64,000 nt of DNA from Tetradesmus obliquus. Lineage: Eukaryota; Chlorophyta; Chlorophyceae; Sphaeropleales; Scenedesmaceae. Below the pieces are notes generated by a model. That model did no database searches, was not told the DNA's origin, and worked only from the letters and a program-made list of their open reading frames with translations. Position 1 is the first letter of the stretch; each line of letters starts with the position of its first letter. The translations under genes and the position numbers were made by a program. This document shows positions 26,077 through 35,628 of the stretch, piece after piece. The stretch lies in NCBI GenBank assembly GCA_030272155.1, contig CP126195.1:2773001-2837000 (forward strand), read 5' to 3'.

Positions 26077-29000
26077 CATTTGTTTCCTTCTGCTGCTCAA
26101 TGCGTCTATGTGGCCAGTGAATGCTCGTTCGCCGGTTGCTGGGCCTGTCATATTCATTGAGTTGGGTGGGAGCCACTTCTCCATGTGCCACAGCCACTGC
26201 TGCCGCGTCTGCAGCTTCATTGCCTGCTATGCCTATGTGACTTTTGACCTTCCAGATATGAACTGTGCCAGGTGCCGCTCTTATTGCTTCGACTATCCCA
26301 TTTAGCAGGTGGAGGTGACGGTGTTCTGAAATATCCTGGGGACGATCCACTGCTTTTCTAATGCCGAAGATCGACCCGAGGCTGTCAGTGGCGATGTGGA
26401 CGGTGTTGTCTGGTTGTGTTATCAGGGGCGCTGCCTCTGTAAGTGCTACATGGATAGCTGCCAGTTCTGCCCTACTGATGGTGTTAACGTAGCTCAGGTC
26501 CGCATTGCCGTCCCTCTGTATGCAGTTGATGTACCATGTGCGTTCGTGCCTGTCCTGGGAGGCAGGCATGTGCACTGCTGCACCTATGCATGGTCCATTG
26601 CAATTTTCTTCCTGTATCACACTGCCATCCGTATACGTAAACGTGTCCCACTTGTGTAGCAGCGCAGGAGGCGAGTCCAGCTGGCCCAGCCTGACCCAGT
26701 GTTGCTCTCTGAGCATTTGAGCTTCCTGAGCCCCAAGGGCCGTGCTAGTCATGCCAAGCAGTCGGGCTGGTTTTCTGGTATCCTGTGACTTTCGCTGAAA
26801 CCGTTTGGACGCATTTGCTACCCATCGTGCTTCCGTTAGGATGGAGCCTGTTCTGCATCCCCCAAAGCCGGCAATCGCGTATTCTGCGTCGTCAAACTGA
26901 ATGCGTAGGCTGTTCTTGTTGATCAATTTTCTTGGCAGCGCCAGTTCTATGTTCTCTCTGAATGTACGTTGCCATTCCCGGTCCCACAGTGGCAGGTGCT
27001 GCTGAAAGCCTGCCTCGTTAGCTATGGCTATCGCCTGGAGCCGCCAATGCAGTTGTTTAGGGCTCAACATTGGGGCGTTGCCTGGAGGCTGGAGGTCCAC
27101 CATCCTGCTGGGGGCTGTGAACAACATCCTGCAGCAGTGGCGATGCAGGTGCACCAACCGCATGTGGGCTGCGTCGTCGTAATCTGCGCAGTACGTGGGT
27201 ACCAGGAGGATGGTGACTGTGGGAACGTCTGTGCTCAGGGCGGACCTGATGGCCCAGTCAGTTGCCTTGGCAGCGGCATGCTGGTCAAAGTTGGGGACCG
27301 CTATGCTGCTTCCTGTCCACGCACACTTGTAGGCGTCATAGTTGGCTCCAAACAGCTGATCTTCTGGATGTACCGACCAGTATTGTTTGGTTTCTGGGTG
27401 GACATTCAGTGGGCTCGCAAATCGTTCCTTATCGCAGCCGATCATATGGTGTAGTGTTGCATGCAGCGCAGGCGGCATGGCATATTGGTGTTTTGCTTCG
27501 ATAAACTTATCTGTCGTGCCGGGTAGTGCGCCGCCTTCCTGGTAACGCGTGCACAGCTGGTGCAGAGCCTCTGCCAGAGTGCCTGGCCTGTGCTGCGCTG
27601 CTACTTGACTGTAATGATGCTCTACGTGCAGGTATGCAACGCTGAGTCTGTGCGCTAGCTCAGGTTGCATCATGTGGATGCAGCGGCCATCTCGCTGGTA
27701 GATGCAGGCAACGTTTCTTGTTGAAGCTGTTGTAGTGCTGGTGTCTGATCTGTCAGCGCATGGCATCTGCCTGGTGAATACCGCGAATTTGCATGTGGGT
27801 TCCAGCGGTCGCGTGTCTGTGTGAGGGTTGATGGGGGTTGTGTGGATGATTAGTTTTCGGCGCAGTGCCTGACCAATGGTGACGTTGTACAGTTGCTCGT
27901 TCGGGGCTGATGTTATGTGGTGGAAACATATCTTTTTGGGGCGTGGTTGTAGTTGGTTCAGGGCGGCAGCGCGGTCCTCAACCTGGCGGCGTTCTTGGAT
28001 TGTTGCTAATTCTGCTTTGGCTGCTGCTGTGCCGCATGTCTCCACCAAGCTGATGGGCTCCTCGGTAGGGAGAAACGTGACCTTGTACAACCTCAGCTCA
28101 GGGGGCAGCGTGGCCGCCGTGTAGTGTTTGTCAGCGCATTCCATGCAGGTATACGGTTCTCCTGATGATGCGCATTGCACGTCGTGTGGCAGGCATGTAT
28201 TATGGTACATGCGCTGGCAAACGATGCATTGCTTGATTGTACTTCTGTCCGCGTCTGCTGTAATCGCTGCTGTGCAGAAGTCGCATGGCCTGAAGGCATT
28301 AAGCTCGTCCATGTCCGTGTCATCGGCGGGTTGGGTCCCGATTCCTTGGGGCAGCCTGTAGCGGCCTGCCAGAGCAATGTTTATCAGCCAGCCCGGTTGA
28401 ACGCTTGTACTCCACTGCACTTTGGCCAGCAGTTGTGTGCCATGGCCTCTTACTCTTTTTAATTGTTTGGGTTGCTTGCCGGCTTGGTGCGCTGTGCAGC
28501 TAACTAGGGCTTCAACATGTGTGATCTCTTCACATGTGTGCGCGTACTTTGTGTACAGCTCCAACAGTGCATCGTGATACTTGCCTGGTGCGAGCGGTTT
28601 AGCTCGCCTTCGCCTTTTGGTGCTACGTTGTTGCGATGGGTGTGCTTTGCCGGCTGGTTGCTGCGGCACGGCGATGTTGGCCTCTGCATTTGCTGTGGCG
28701 CGTTTTGCAATTGTTTTCCGCCGCCTATGATCCACAGGCTCTTGATCTTTCAATTTGAGGTACTGGGCATAGCCTGTTTCCTGAGCTTTTGTCACGGTGT
28801 ATGTTCTGCCTGTCGTTGTAGCCCTGATGTTGGCCTGGTGGTGGGCTTTACTCTGGGATTGTAGGTATGCACGGTATTCTAGTACTGCGTCTCGCACTGC
28901 CTGTGCATGCCGTTCGTTATGTTGCCGTATGGACGACAACATGTGGATTATGGTGTTTGAGGGGCTGGTGGGGTTGTTTGGTCTTTGTTGCCGCAACAGT

Positions 29001-29635
29001 GTTTGGATGGTTGGGTGTACTTTTCGCTCGTAGCGCGGCAGCAAAGAGGTTGTGGCGGCCGAGCTCGGGCAGTAAGTTTGACCAGTGAGCAACAAATGTG
29101 CTACTCTGTTCCACGCATTGGTGTGTTTGGGTTTGACGTTGCGCTTCCCGACCATCATTGGCAGGGCGGTTGCTAGCTTCACCAGCGTTCGGTCTGGCGT
29201 GAGCATGCTTTCCACAGTCCCTATACCTACTGCTTGCAGGGAGTGCAGATCTTGTGCTAGTTGGGCATCCCAACTGCATGGGTCTTTTTGGAATGTTGCT
29301 ATTGATGATGCCAGGGAGTGTGTGTCATGAAGGGCCGCTTGACTTTCCCCGTCTTTGCGTAGTTCGATTCCGCACCCCGCCAGTGTTGCCAGTTGGCGGA
29401 GCCTCATGCAGTGGCGCATGATACTTGGTGCTTTTTCTGCCGTCAATCTGTCAATGCTTTGCCTCTGAAGTTGTATCAAGGCTTTGGTGATTACGCCTAA
29501 TCTGCCTGTGTCATTCATGCCTCTAGTGATGCGTTGTATGCACGTGGTGGTGTAGTCCACTTCTAAGGAGGGGCATCCCAGGGCAGAGCAGGGTTCAATT
29601 GGAGGAATGGCGGCAAAGGGCAATAATGCGTGCAT
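25994..29635 (-). CDS. Element-encoded protein, 1213 aa: PHD finger, unassigned FGAxxDA region, C-terminal RNase H
   Basis: One intronless ORF. The N-terminal 440 residues are basic, with an RRRRAK stretch near residue 340, and are unrecognised. A PHD-type finger follows at about 451-503 (CDFC ... CIVCQRMYHNTC ... CMEC). At about 755-830 comes a region with QLFGANYDAYKCAWTGSS and a later LLVPTY, which I cannot assign. It may be related to N6-adenine methyltransferases, a guess only. From about 995 to 1145 there is a type I RNase H with its acidic residues visible in YTDGS, SRAEL, ATDS and GNEAAD, and with the LINE-like string VKSHIGIAGNEAAD. The protein is expected to act in element replication or chromatin targeting. 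Nothing resembling the palm motif of a reverse transcriptase was found. Confidence 0.75.
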   Translation of the reverse strand: MHALLPFAAIPPIEPCSALGCPSLEVDYTTTCIQRITRGMNDTGRLGVITKALIQLQRQSIDRLTAEKAPSIMRHCMRLRQLATLAGCGIELRKDGESQAALHDTHSLASSIATFQKDPCSWDAQLAQDLHSLQAVGIGTVESMLTPDRTLVKLATALPMMVGKRNVKPKHTNAWNRVAHLLLTGQTYCPSSAATTSLLPRYERKVHPTIQTLLRQQRPNNPTSPSNTIIHMLSSIRQHNERHAQAVRDAVLEYRAYLQSQSKAHHQANIRATTTGRTYTVTKAQETGYAQYLKLKDQEPVDHRRRKTIAKRATANAEANIAVPQQPAGKAHPSQQRSTKRRRRAKPLAPGKYHDALLELYTKYAHTCEEITHVEALVSCTAHQAGKQPKQLKRVRGHGTQLLAKVQWSTSVQPGWLINIALAGRYRLPQGIGTQPADDTDMDELNAFRPCDFCTAAITADADRSTIKQCIVCQRMYHNTCLPHDVQCASSGEPYTCMECADKHYTAATLPPELRLYKVTFLPTEEPISLVETCGTAAAKAELATIQERRQVEDRAAALNQLQPRPKKICFHHITSAPNEQLYNVTIGQALRRKLIIHTTPINPHTDTRPLEPTCKFAVFTRQMPCADRSDTSTTTASTRNVACIYQRDGRCIHMMQPELAHRLSVAYLHVEHHYSQVAAQHRPGTLAEALHQLCTRYQEGGALPGTTDKFIEAKHQYAMPPALHATLHHMIGCDKERFASPLNVHPETKQYWSVHPEDQLFGANYDAYKCAWTGSSIAVPNFDQHAAAKATDWAIRSALSTDVPTVTILLVPTYCADYDDAAHMRLVHLHRHCCRMLFTAPSRMVDLQPPGNAPMLSPKQLHWRLQAIAIANEAGFQQHLPLWDREWQRTFRENIELALPRKLINKNSLRIQFDDAEYAIAGFGGCRTGSILTEARWVANASKRFQRKSQDTRKPARLLGMTSTALGAQEAQMLREQHWVRLGQLDSPPALLHKWDTFTYTDGSVIQEENCNGPCIGAAVHMPASQDRHERTWYINCIQRDGNADLSYVNTISRAELAAIHVALTEAAPLITQPDNTVHIATDSLGSIFGIRKAVDRPQDISEHRHLHLLNGIVEAIRAAPGTVHIWKVKSHIGIAGNEAADAAAVAVAHGEVAPTQLNEYDRPSNRRTSIHWPHRRIEQQKETNGTGCACAANATIHSLSSQPQCLACPGI

Positions 29636-30438
29636 GGCAGCTTGCCATGCTCATGCTTTTAGGGCCTCTGAGCGCCTTGCTGGCACAAGAAGCATGACGG
29701 CTGTGTTTTCAGGGGTGCAATCCATATACATATGCTTGCAACATGGCAGTCCTCAAGGGCGCCAGAACCCCTCTCTGGCACTTGAGCGTGATGGCTATGT
29801 TTTCAAGGAGCAAATCTATATGTATGTGTGAGAGGTTTAAACATGGTTAATCTTCAATGCTGGCTACACGCATGCATTCCTGTGGAGACTTGTGTGGGCT
29901 GCTCTTACTTGTAGTGAGTGTGTTACCATGGAGATATGTTTGAATGACTTGCGACTGACCAGTGTGTGTGATGCAGCAGCAGAACATGTTCACCTGCTAT
30001 GCACAGGTGACAAACTGTGCTGACAGTGTGCTTGGAAACTGCTGTGCGCCACATCTGCAACAGCACACACATGGCCTTGTTTGTTGATGGACTGTGGCTG
30101 AACATGCCCTGCCACAAGGTGGCAGCAGCTGCAGATGAGTTGTATGGTATGTGCTGACACTGGCCTTGGTGTCAGCGGTGCCGCGCTGAATGCATGTGTC
30201 TGCTGTGCAGCACAAAGTAAATGTCATTGTGTGTACAAGGCACATGCACTAATGCAACTGTCAGCGTTGCAGGCTACTAGTATGATATTGGCTGCTTCCT
30301 GCCTCAAATGAACATGTACTGTGAGAATGAGATGCACTTGGGCTTGACCTGGGACTCAGATGCCAGGGCATGCCAAACACTGGGGTTGGCTTGACAGGCT
30401 GTGTATTGTTGCGTTTGCTGCACAAGCACAGCCAGTGC
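29579..30438 (-). repeat. Right direct terminal repeat of the mobile element
   Basis: This is the upstream repeat on the minus-strand reading. The first ATG of the element ORF (29633-29635) lies inside it, so a promoter, if there is one, should be in its outer part. Confidence 0.9.
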
Positions 30439-31827
30439 TGCTTGTGGAGTGGAGGCCAGGTCAGCGCGGCTGTTGCAAGGCCACGCAGGCTTCGTGCTGA
30501 TGCATGGGGGTGTGTTGGGTAATACTAGAGCGGCAAGGGCGTGTGCAGGGCGCTCAAAAACCATGAGAGTGCGGTGTGAGCAGCACCAAGCAATGCATTG
30601 GTGATGCATATTGAAAGCACAGCTGGCAGCTGGTGCTGTTGTCAGTGTCCTGCCCTGGGGCAAATTCGAATGTAAGTTGAATCATTACATTACATTACAT
30701 TACATTACATGCTCCACTCAACGAGGAGTGGGACACAACCAGCCCTGCTGTGACTGTGTTGGCGAGCCCCGTTGCTTTTTATGCGTTGAATGGGTTCAAC
30801 GGCACTGCTGGGAAGTGTTGGGTTGCTAGTTGCGTCGCGGTGGCTGACGGTCAGCCATAGCCGCATGTCATAGTCCAGCACTAGCCATTGTGCCATGCTT
30901 GTCCAGCGTACGATGTGGCTCCTGCTGTTCTGTGAAGGCAGCATGCTGAATGACTGTAGTCTATAGCTGAATGTAACATAACGTTGTCACAACGGAAAAC
31001 GTTTTTCCACAAGCATGTCAACCTCTCCGCTGCCGCTGTCGCTGTCACCTCCATGCGCTGCTGCGCCACGTGGCGTGCACGGTTGCAGCCGGGTTTTCCT
31101 GCTTGCCATGCTGCTGCTGCTGCTGCTGCTGTTCTCTAGCAGCATCTAGGCCATTGATGGCTGCTGCACAGAGCAGCCGGCCTCAGCGCCTCACATCAAC
31201 CGTCCTCTCAAACAGCCGGGTGTTCAAGCTGAGGTAGGCGCCTGCGGCAGTAGTGGTGCCGAAGGGGTTCCTGCAGGCGCCACGCCAATACAGACAGCGA
31301 TGCAGATACCAATGAATCAGCTGCCAGAGGGTGCAGAGCGGCTGCACATTAATTCGACTGAGTCAGCATAAGGAAGATGCATGCCCAGTCCGGTTGTCAC
31401 GTGATTTGTACACTTGTTACATGACAGTGAACAAGAGGCTACTACCAGGAAGGGGCAAAGCTTTCGTGCACGCGCTGGGCTAGCAGCATGAAAGGAACGG
31501 TGGAGGAATGGCCTGTGCAGTTATTCCGTGCCCCCCGCACCTGTTGAAACCTCGTGCAGGGTTGGTCTCCTGCATGCACAGGGCAAAAACAAGTGTCAGG
31601 TGCAGCACCAGGAGGTTTGCATCGCTGCTGCGTTAGACAAAAATTCCGGCTGGACATTTTATTCACCAAGGCACAGTGTGACAGCTGCTCTGCACGAACT
31701 ACAGCCACAATGGCCGCAGCGCAAATCGGCTTGCACACTGGGCTCAGCACCACCTCCAAGAGCCACATGCGCCAGCACCCAGCTGGGTGCTGCAGCAAGC
31801 CAACGACCAGCCTTGACCAAAGCGTTG
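30439..31827. other. Intergenic region right of the mobile element
   Basis: I see no gene. It holds a (CATTA)n run at 30683-30710 and a (CTG)n run near 31108-31131. A TTACA at 31417-31421 reads TGTAA on the minus strand. That is the green-algal polyadenylation word, and it could serve the minus-strand gene ending at 31828. Confidence 0.45.
30683..30710. repeat. (CATTA)5 microsatellite
   Basis: Five CATTA units plus CAT, in an AT-richer patch about 245 bp outside the right terminal repeat. Short-unit tails like this are common at LINE 3' ends, but no LINE body is recognisable next to it. Confidence 0.85.
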
Positions 31828-34800
31828 CTACAGTGTCACTGCATGCAGTGGCGCTGCAGTGGCGCTGCTCACGTGTGGCGGCCTGTCATAAGGCGGGATG
31901 TGGCCGCACAGCTCCTCAGGGACGTCCCTCCGCGCCCTGACCCAGGGCGGTGTCAGCACGTAGAACAGCGATGCGCCCGCCTCGCCCTCCACCACGCCCC
32001 AGCGGGAGGGGTGCCTGGCCAGCCTGGAGGCGGGTGCAAGCAGCCACAGGCCAGCAGGCCAGCAGCAGGTGCACGCATGTCAGTGCATCATGATGATACG
32101 GCAGGCGCAATGTGTGATAAACTCGAAAAGATGCAGGCGGTGTACGGCTATGGCAGGAGGTTGTGCAGTGCTCCGGGCAGTTGCTGCCGCAGCTCATCTT
32201 GACAGCTGACATCTCCTGTCCAACGCGTGTTGCTTCCGAGCTAACATGCCCCTGACAAGGCATCACTGGCTGCCTTTTACCCCAAGGCTGTCGCTGTTCT
32301 GCCAAGGTAGCCAGCCTCGGGCTTGCAGCTGCAGATCTTCACCAGCTCAAGCAGCTCAGGCCACATACTTTGTATTAGCAACACGCTAGCAGCTGCCGCC
32401 TGCCCCCACCTGTACTCCTGCATGATGCCGCCCTGGTCGGCCTGGTGGGCCATGTAGGCGCCCACATCCCCCTCACACGCAGCAGCAGCACGGTGGAAGC
32501 TCACCACCACACACCCCTCGGTGTCCAGGAACACCTGCAGGCCACGCAGCACATACAGCAGCTGCACATGTCAGCACACGCCTCGCTTTCTGCCACTTCA
32601 GCTTGATCATTTATGGTTGTGCGCTATATAGCGCAGGAAGAGCACCAAGCACCAGCATTCCTCAACAGGATGCTCTGCACCTGAGCACAAGCATCCGTGC
32701 TCTCTCAAGAGGACTGCACGCCATTGACATCATACCCTGTTGAGAGTGCAGCTGCTTGCTGCCATGTGGTAGCGGCTGGTCATGCTGGTCCAACAGGTTA
32801 CACCTGCAGCTGCCCCCAGCCACTCCCTCACAACCCTCTGCTGCTCTGGTGCTCCAGCTGCTGCTGCTGGTTACCATGCGCGCGGCCATAGTCCCAGCAT
32901 GCCTTGGTTACTTTGCTCCACACATTCCACAGTATGCCACAGTGCGCCACAGGCGCACCCCGCACACCTTCATGAAGCTCTTTGGCCAGTCCCGAGCCAG
33001 CTGCCGCTCCAGCTGCAGCAGCAGCTCGCCACTCTGCGCACGCAGCGCAGCCACGGGGCTGCTGCTGCGGCCCGGCGGCACAAAGGAGCCGCTCACCAGC
33101 AGCTGCCGCTGCTGCTGCTGGCTGCTGGGCACGCGCCCTAGATGGTCCACCTCCTGCAGCGGCACAAATGTGCTGTCTGATTGTTTGGATCCACAACAGC
33201 AGCTGCAATTGACAGCAAGCTTGCGCCCCAGCTGCAGGATCCTTCTGGCAATGGTGCAAACTGCTGCTGCAGCTCCCATGCCATGTGGGAGCTGCAATGG
33301 TGCAACTGCTGCAGCTGCGCTGTGCGTGAGGCAGCGCACCGTGCGTCACAGCTGCAGCAGCAGCAGCCGCATGGCTTGCTGGCGCACCTGGTAGGCTGCG
33401 GGTGTGTAGGTGAGTTCGCTGAAGGCGGGAGTATGTGGTGTGGGCAGGGGGCAGCCCTTCACAACAAACGCCTCCGGGCTGACCTGCAGATCATGCAGTG
33501 CAAAACCCTTAGCCGCCGTCACAAGTTGCGCCAGCAAAACTACGACGGAAACACAGTTGCCGCGTCCTCAGGGCCGAGTGCTGTACTGATCCAGCTGCCA
33601 CCTTCCACTGCGCTGCTGTTGTTACACACTGGCGTCTGGCGGGTGGCTGTCACAACGCTGTTGCTGCCACAAGTCTGCTACGTTGCAATGGCCTCACTTT
33701 GTCCTGCTGCTGCCCCAGCCCCTGGTGTACTACTTGTATCTTGCAGTGCTCACCTCTGCTAGCTTGGACGACAGTTTGGCAAAGCGCTGCAGCACCAGAG
33801 CTCGTTCATACTCTGATGAGATGTGGCTGAACGTTGAGAATTGCTGCAGTAAGATACAGCAGCGGTGCGCGGAGAAAGGCTGTAATGGGCTGGCATGCGT
33901 GGCCGTTGTTGCTAGTGGCATTGCTGGGGTGGTTGGTGCTGCTGCCTGCACAATTTGGTCACAGCACATGCTTTGACAAGCTGCTTACTATGGGGACGCC
34001 AGTGTGGCGCTACAAGCACATGCAAGTTGCACATGATCTGCTCTGCTGCTTCCTTGCTTGGCTGCTTACTCCTTGATTTGGGCTGTATCTATGTGGGATC
34101 TTTGTTGATGCTGAGAAAGCGCCCCTGAAGCCGCCAGGCGAGGATTTGCTGCTGCACTGTGGCCATTGCTGGTCTGACTGCTGCCCTGAGCAAGACGCAC
34201 TCATGTGCCTGGGTTGGCACTGCTGCTGCTGCTGTTGCTGTTGATATTGCTGATGTAGCTCAGCCTGCCGCTGCTTGCCTGCAGGGTGCAGATATAGCAG
34301 TTGCAGCAATGTTAGCTGACAGCACTGTAATAGGTGCTTGAATAGTTGCGCCTGCAAGCTGCATGTAACAGCCACCCTCCCATTGCTGCACGGCTACTTC
34401 CAGGTGCCAACCTTGGCAGCGGTTGTCACCTTGATTCACACACGACAGCAAGGCAGCAGTCACGAAACACACCTGCATGTACCAATTGTTGAAACAGTTG
34501 CTGCCTGTACGAGGGCGTGAGGGCGTTTGGTAAGCTGCGGATGCCCAGGCCAGCTCCAGCAGGCGAGAAAGCACTGAAGATGCCCTCATCATCAGCATGT
34601 GGGCACTCTGCAGCAAGAAGAGGCACGGGTAGGCAGACTTGCGTATGATATGCTACTGCTGAGAGCATGAATGGCAGGAGTCAGTGCATGGCAATCCGCT
34701 TGTCTCCTGGCATGCTGCACCTGGCTGTGCGTTGTACGCTGCTGCACTCAGAATACGGTCACATTCACAGCCAGAGCTACCCATATAGACCATTGCATGA

Positions 34801-35010
34801 TAGGGTGTGGAACTCACCCTGCAATGGCGCCTTTGGCTGCGCAGCAGTTGTTTGCATGTAGTGCTGCTGCTCATGTATACTGCTGCATGAGGCAGTGGCT
34901 CCATCTGTGCCCTCCTGCTCCCGCTTCTGCTGCATAAACGTTGCAACCATCCACCTTTCTATGCCTGTAGGCTCATCAGATAGCTCGTCTATGCTACTGC
35001 AATCGTCCAT
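31828..35010 (-). CDS. Uncharacterised protein, 438 aa, nine exons
   Basis: Exons in transcript order: 35010-34818, 34607-34473, 34278-34070, 33843-33754, 33483-33388, 33153-32968, 32534-32410, 32367-32281, 32023-31828. Every junction has GT-AG ends and keeps phase; stop TAG is at 31828-31830. The N-terminus (MDDCSSIDELSDEP) is acidic, and residues 110-180 are Gln/Ser-rich. The rest looks folded and conserved in style: YERALVLQRFAKLSSKLAE, KGCPLPTPHTPAFSELTY, LVSGSFVPPGR, RDWPKSFMKVFLDTEG, then WGVVEGEAGASLFYVLTPPW near the end. I do not recognise the family and see no signal peptide or membrane segment. A soluble cytosolic protein is the most that can be said. The acceptor of exon 32367-32281 is the weakest junction. 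Confidence 0.65.
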
Positions 35011-35628
35011 GGTGACAGAAGTTGTTGCTCAAGTTCACGGACTTGGAGCAGCGGCCGACAGTGCGTTTGACGCGCATAGGTTGCACACGATGAAATAAAG
35101 TCGACATAAAATTGCTAAGCAAAGCTCTTTAGATTCAGTGACAGAAACAGTGTCACACACTTCGCGCCAATGGGGTTTACAATGCACAGGAATCACCTTT
35201 CGCACCTACATCGCATGAAATAGTAATACAATTGAAATAAACGTCTGCCATGCAGGCTCAGTCTCCCGCATGTGCAATATCAGGCACCAGCCTGCACCCT
35301 CACATCATGTACAATGACACATCTGCACAGCACTGCTGAACTGAGCTGGACAGTACGCCATCCTAGTGCACGTCTGTTATGGTGCGATCACCAAGCACCA
35401 ATGCTGGCAATTGCTGTTCACCACAAGGTCGTCTCTACACCATGCCATAAAACTCACACAAAGCGCCAGGCAGCAACAGCACATACCACGTGCTGCCATG
35501 TACACACCTGCAACAAAATCACACAGGGAACAGGTTTCCTCCAATCTTCACCTACTCTCCGCACAGTCAGTGCCGCAGCACAACAAGCAGCACAATAGCT
35601 TCTTCTGCTGTTGCAGTCTTGCACACGT
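35011..35628. other. Spacer between two minus-strand genes
   Basis: It holds the 5' flank of the 438-aa gene and the 3' UTR of the kinase gene. TTACA at 35177-35181 (TGTAA on minus) is a possible poly(A) signal for the kinase transcript. Nothing else is evident; this patch is more AT-rich than its surroundings. Confidence 0.4.

Larger units (their letters stand above)
25217..30438 (-). mobile_element. Young mobile element with 860-bp direct terminal repeats, PHD finger and RNase H; class unresolved
   Basis: Two direct repeats (25217-26076 and 29579-30438) bound a 3.5-kb interior that is almost wholly one minus-strand ORF. Alignment by eye shows one difference in about 860 bp, so the insertion is very recent. 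GCTGC stands on both outer sides and may be a 5-bp target duplication, but this is weak in CTG-rich DNA. The parts recognised are a PHD-type zinc finger and a type I RNase H. No reverse transcriptase, integrase, tyrosine recombinase or capsid-like part is recognisable. The terminal repeats suggest an LTR-like or DIRS/Penelope-like relative, whereas the RNase H motifs look LINE-like. The ORF is uninterrupted, so the copy looks whole for whatever kind it is; it could be a non-autonomous member of a family. Confidence 0.7.

Noticed and set aside
29350-29380. tRNA B-box-like GTTCGATTCC
   Set aside because: No A-box, no acceptor stem or cloverleaf around it. It lies inside the element ORF. No tRNA or rRNA gene was found in the window.
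25994-29635. Possible reverse transcriptase from the string ADYDDA in the element ORF
   Set aside because: It follows an unassigned LLVPTY strand and lacks the flanking palm and finger motifs. YxDD spacing is not met, so I do not call a polymerase.
32277-32367. Stop TAA at 32277 as the end of the 438-aa gene
   Set aside because: A donor just before it (left edge 32281) joins in phase to exon 32023-31828, which encodes a well-formed WGVVEGEAGASLFYVLTPPW segment.
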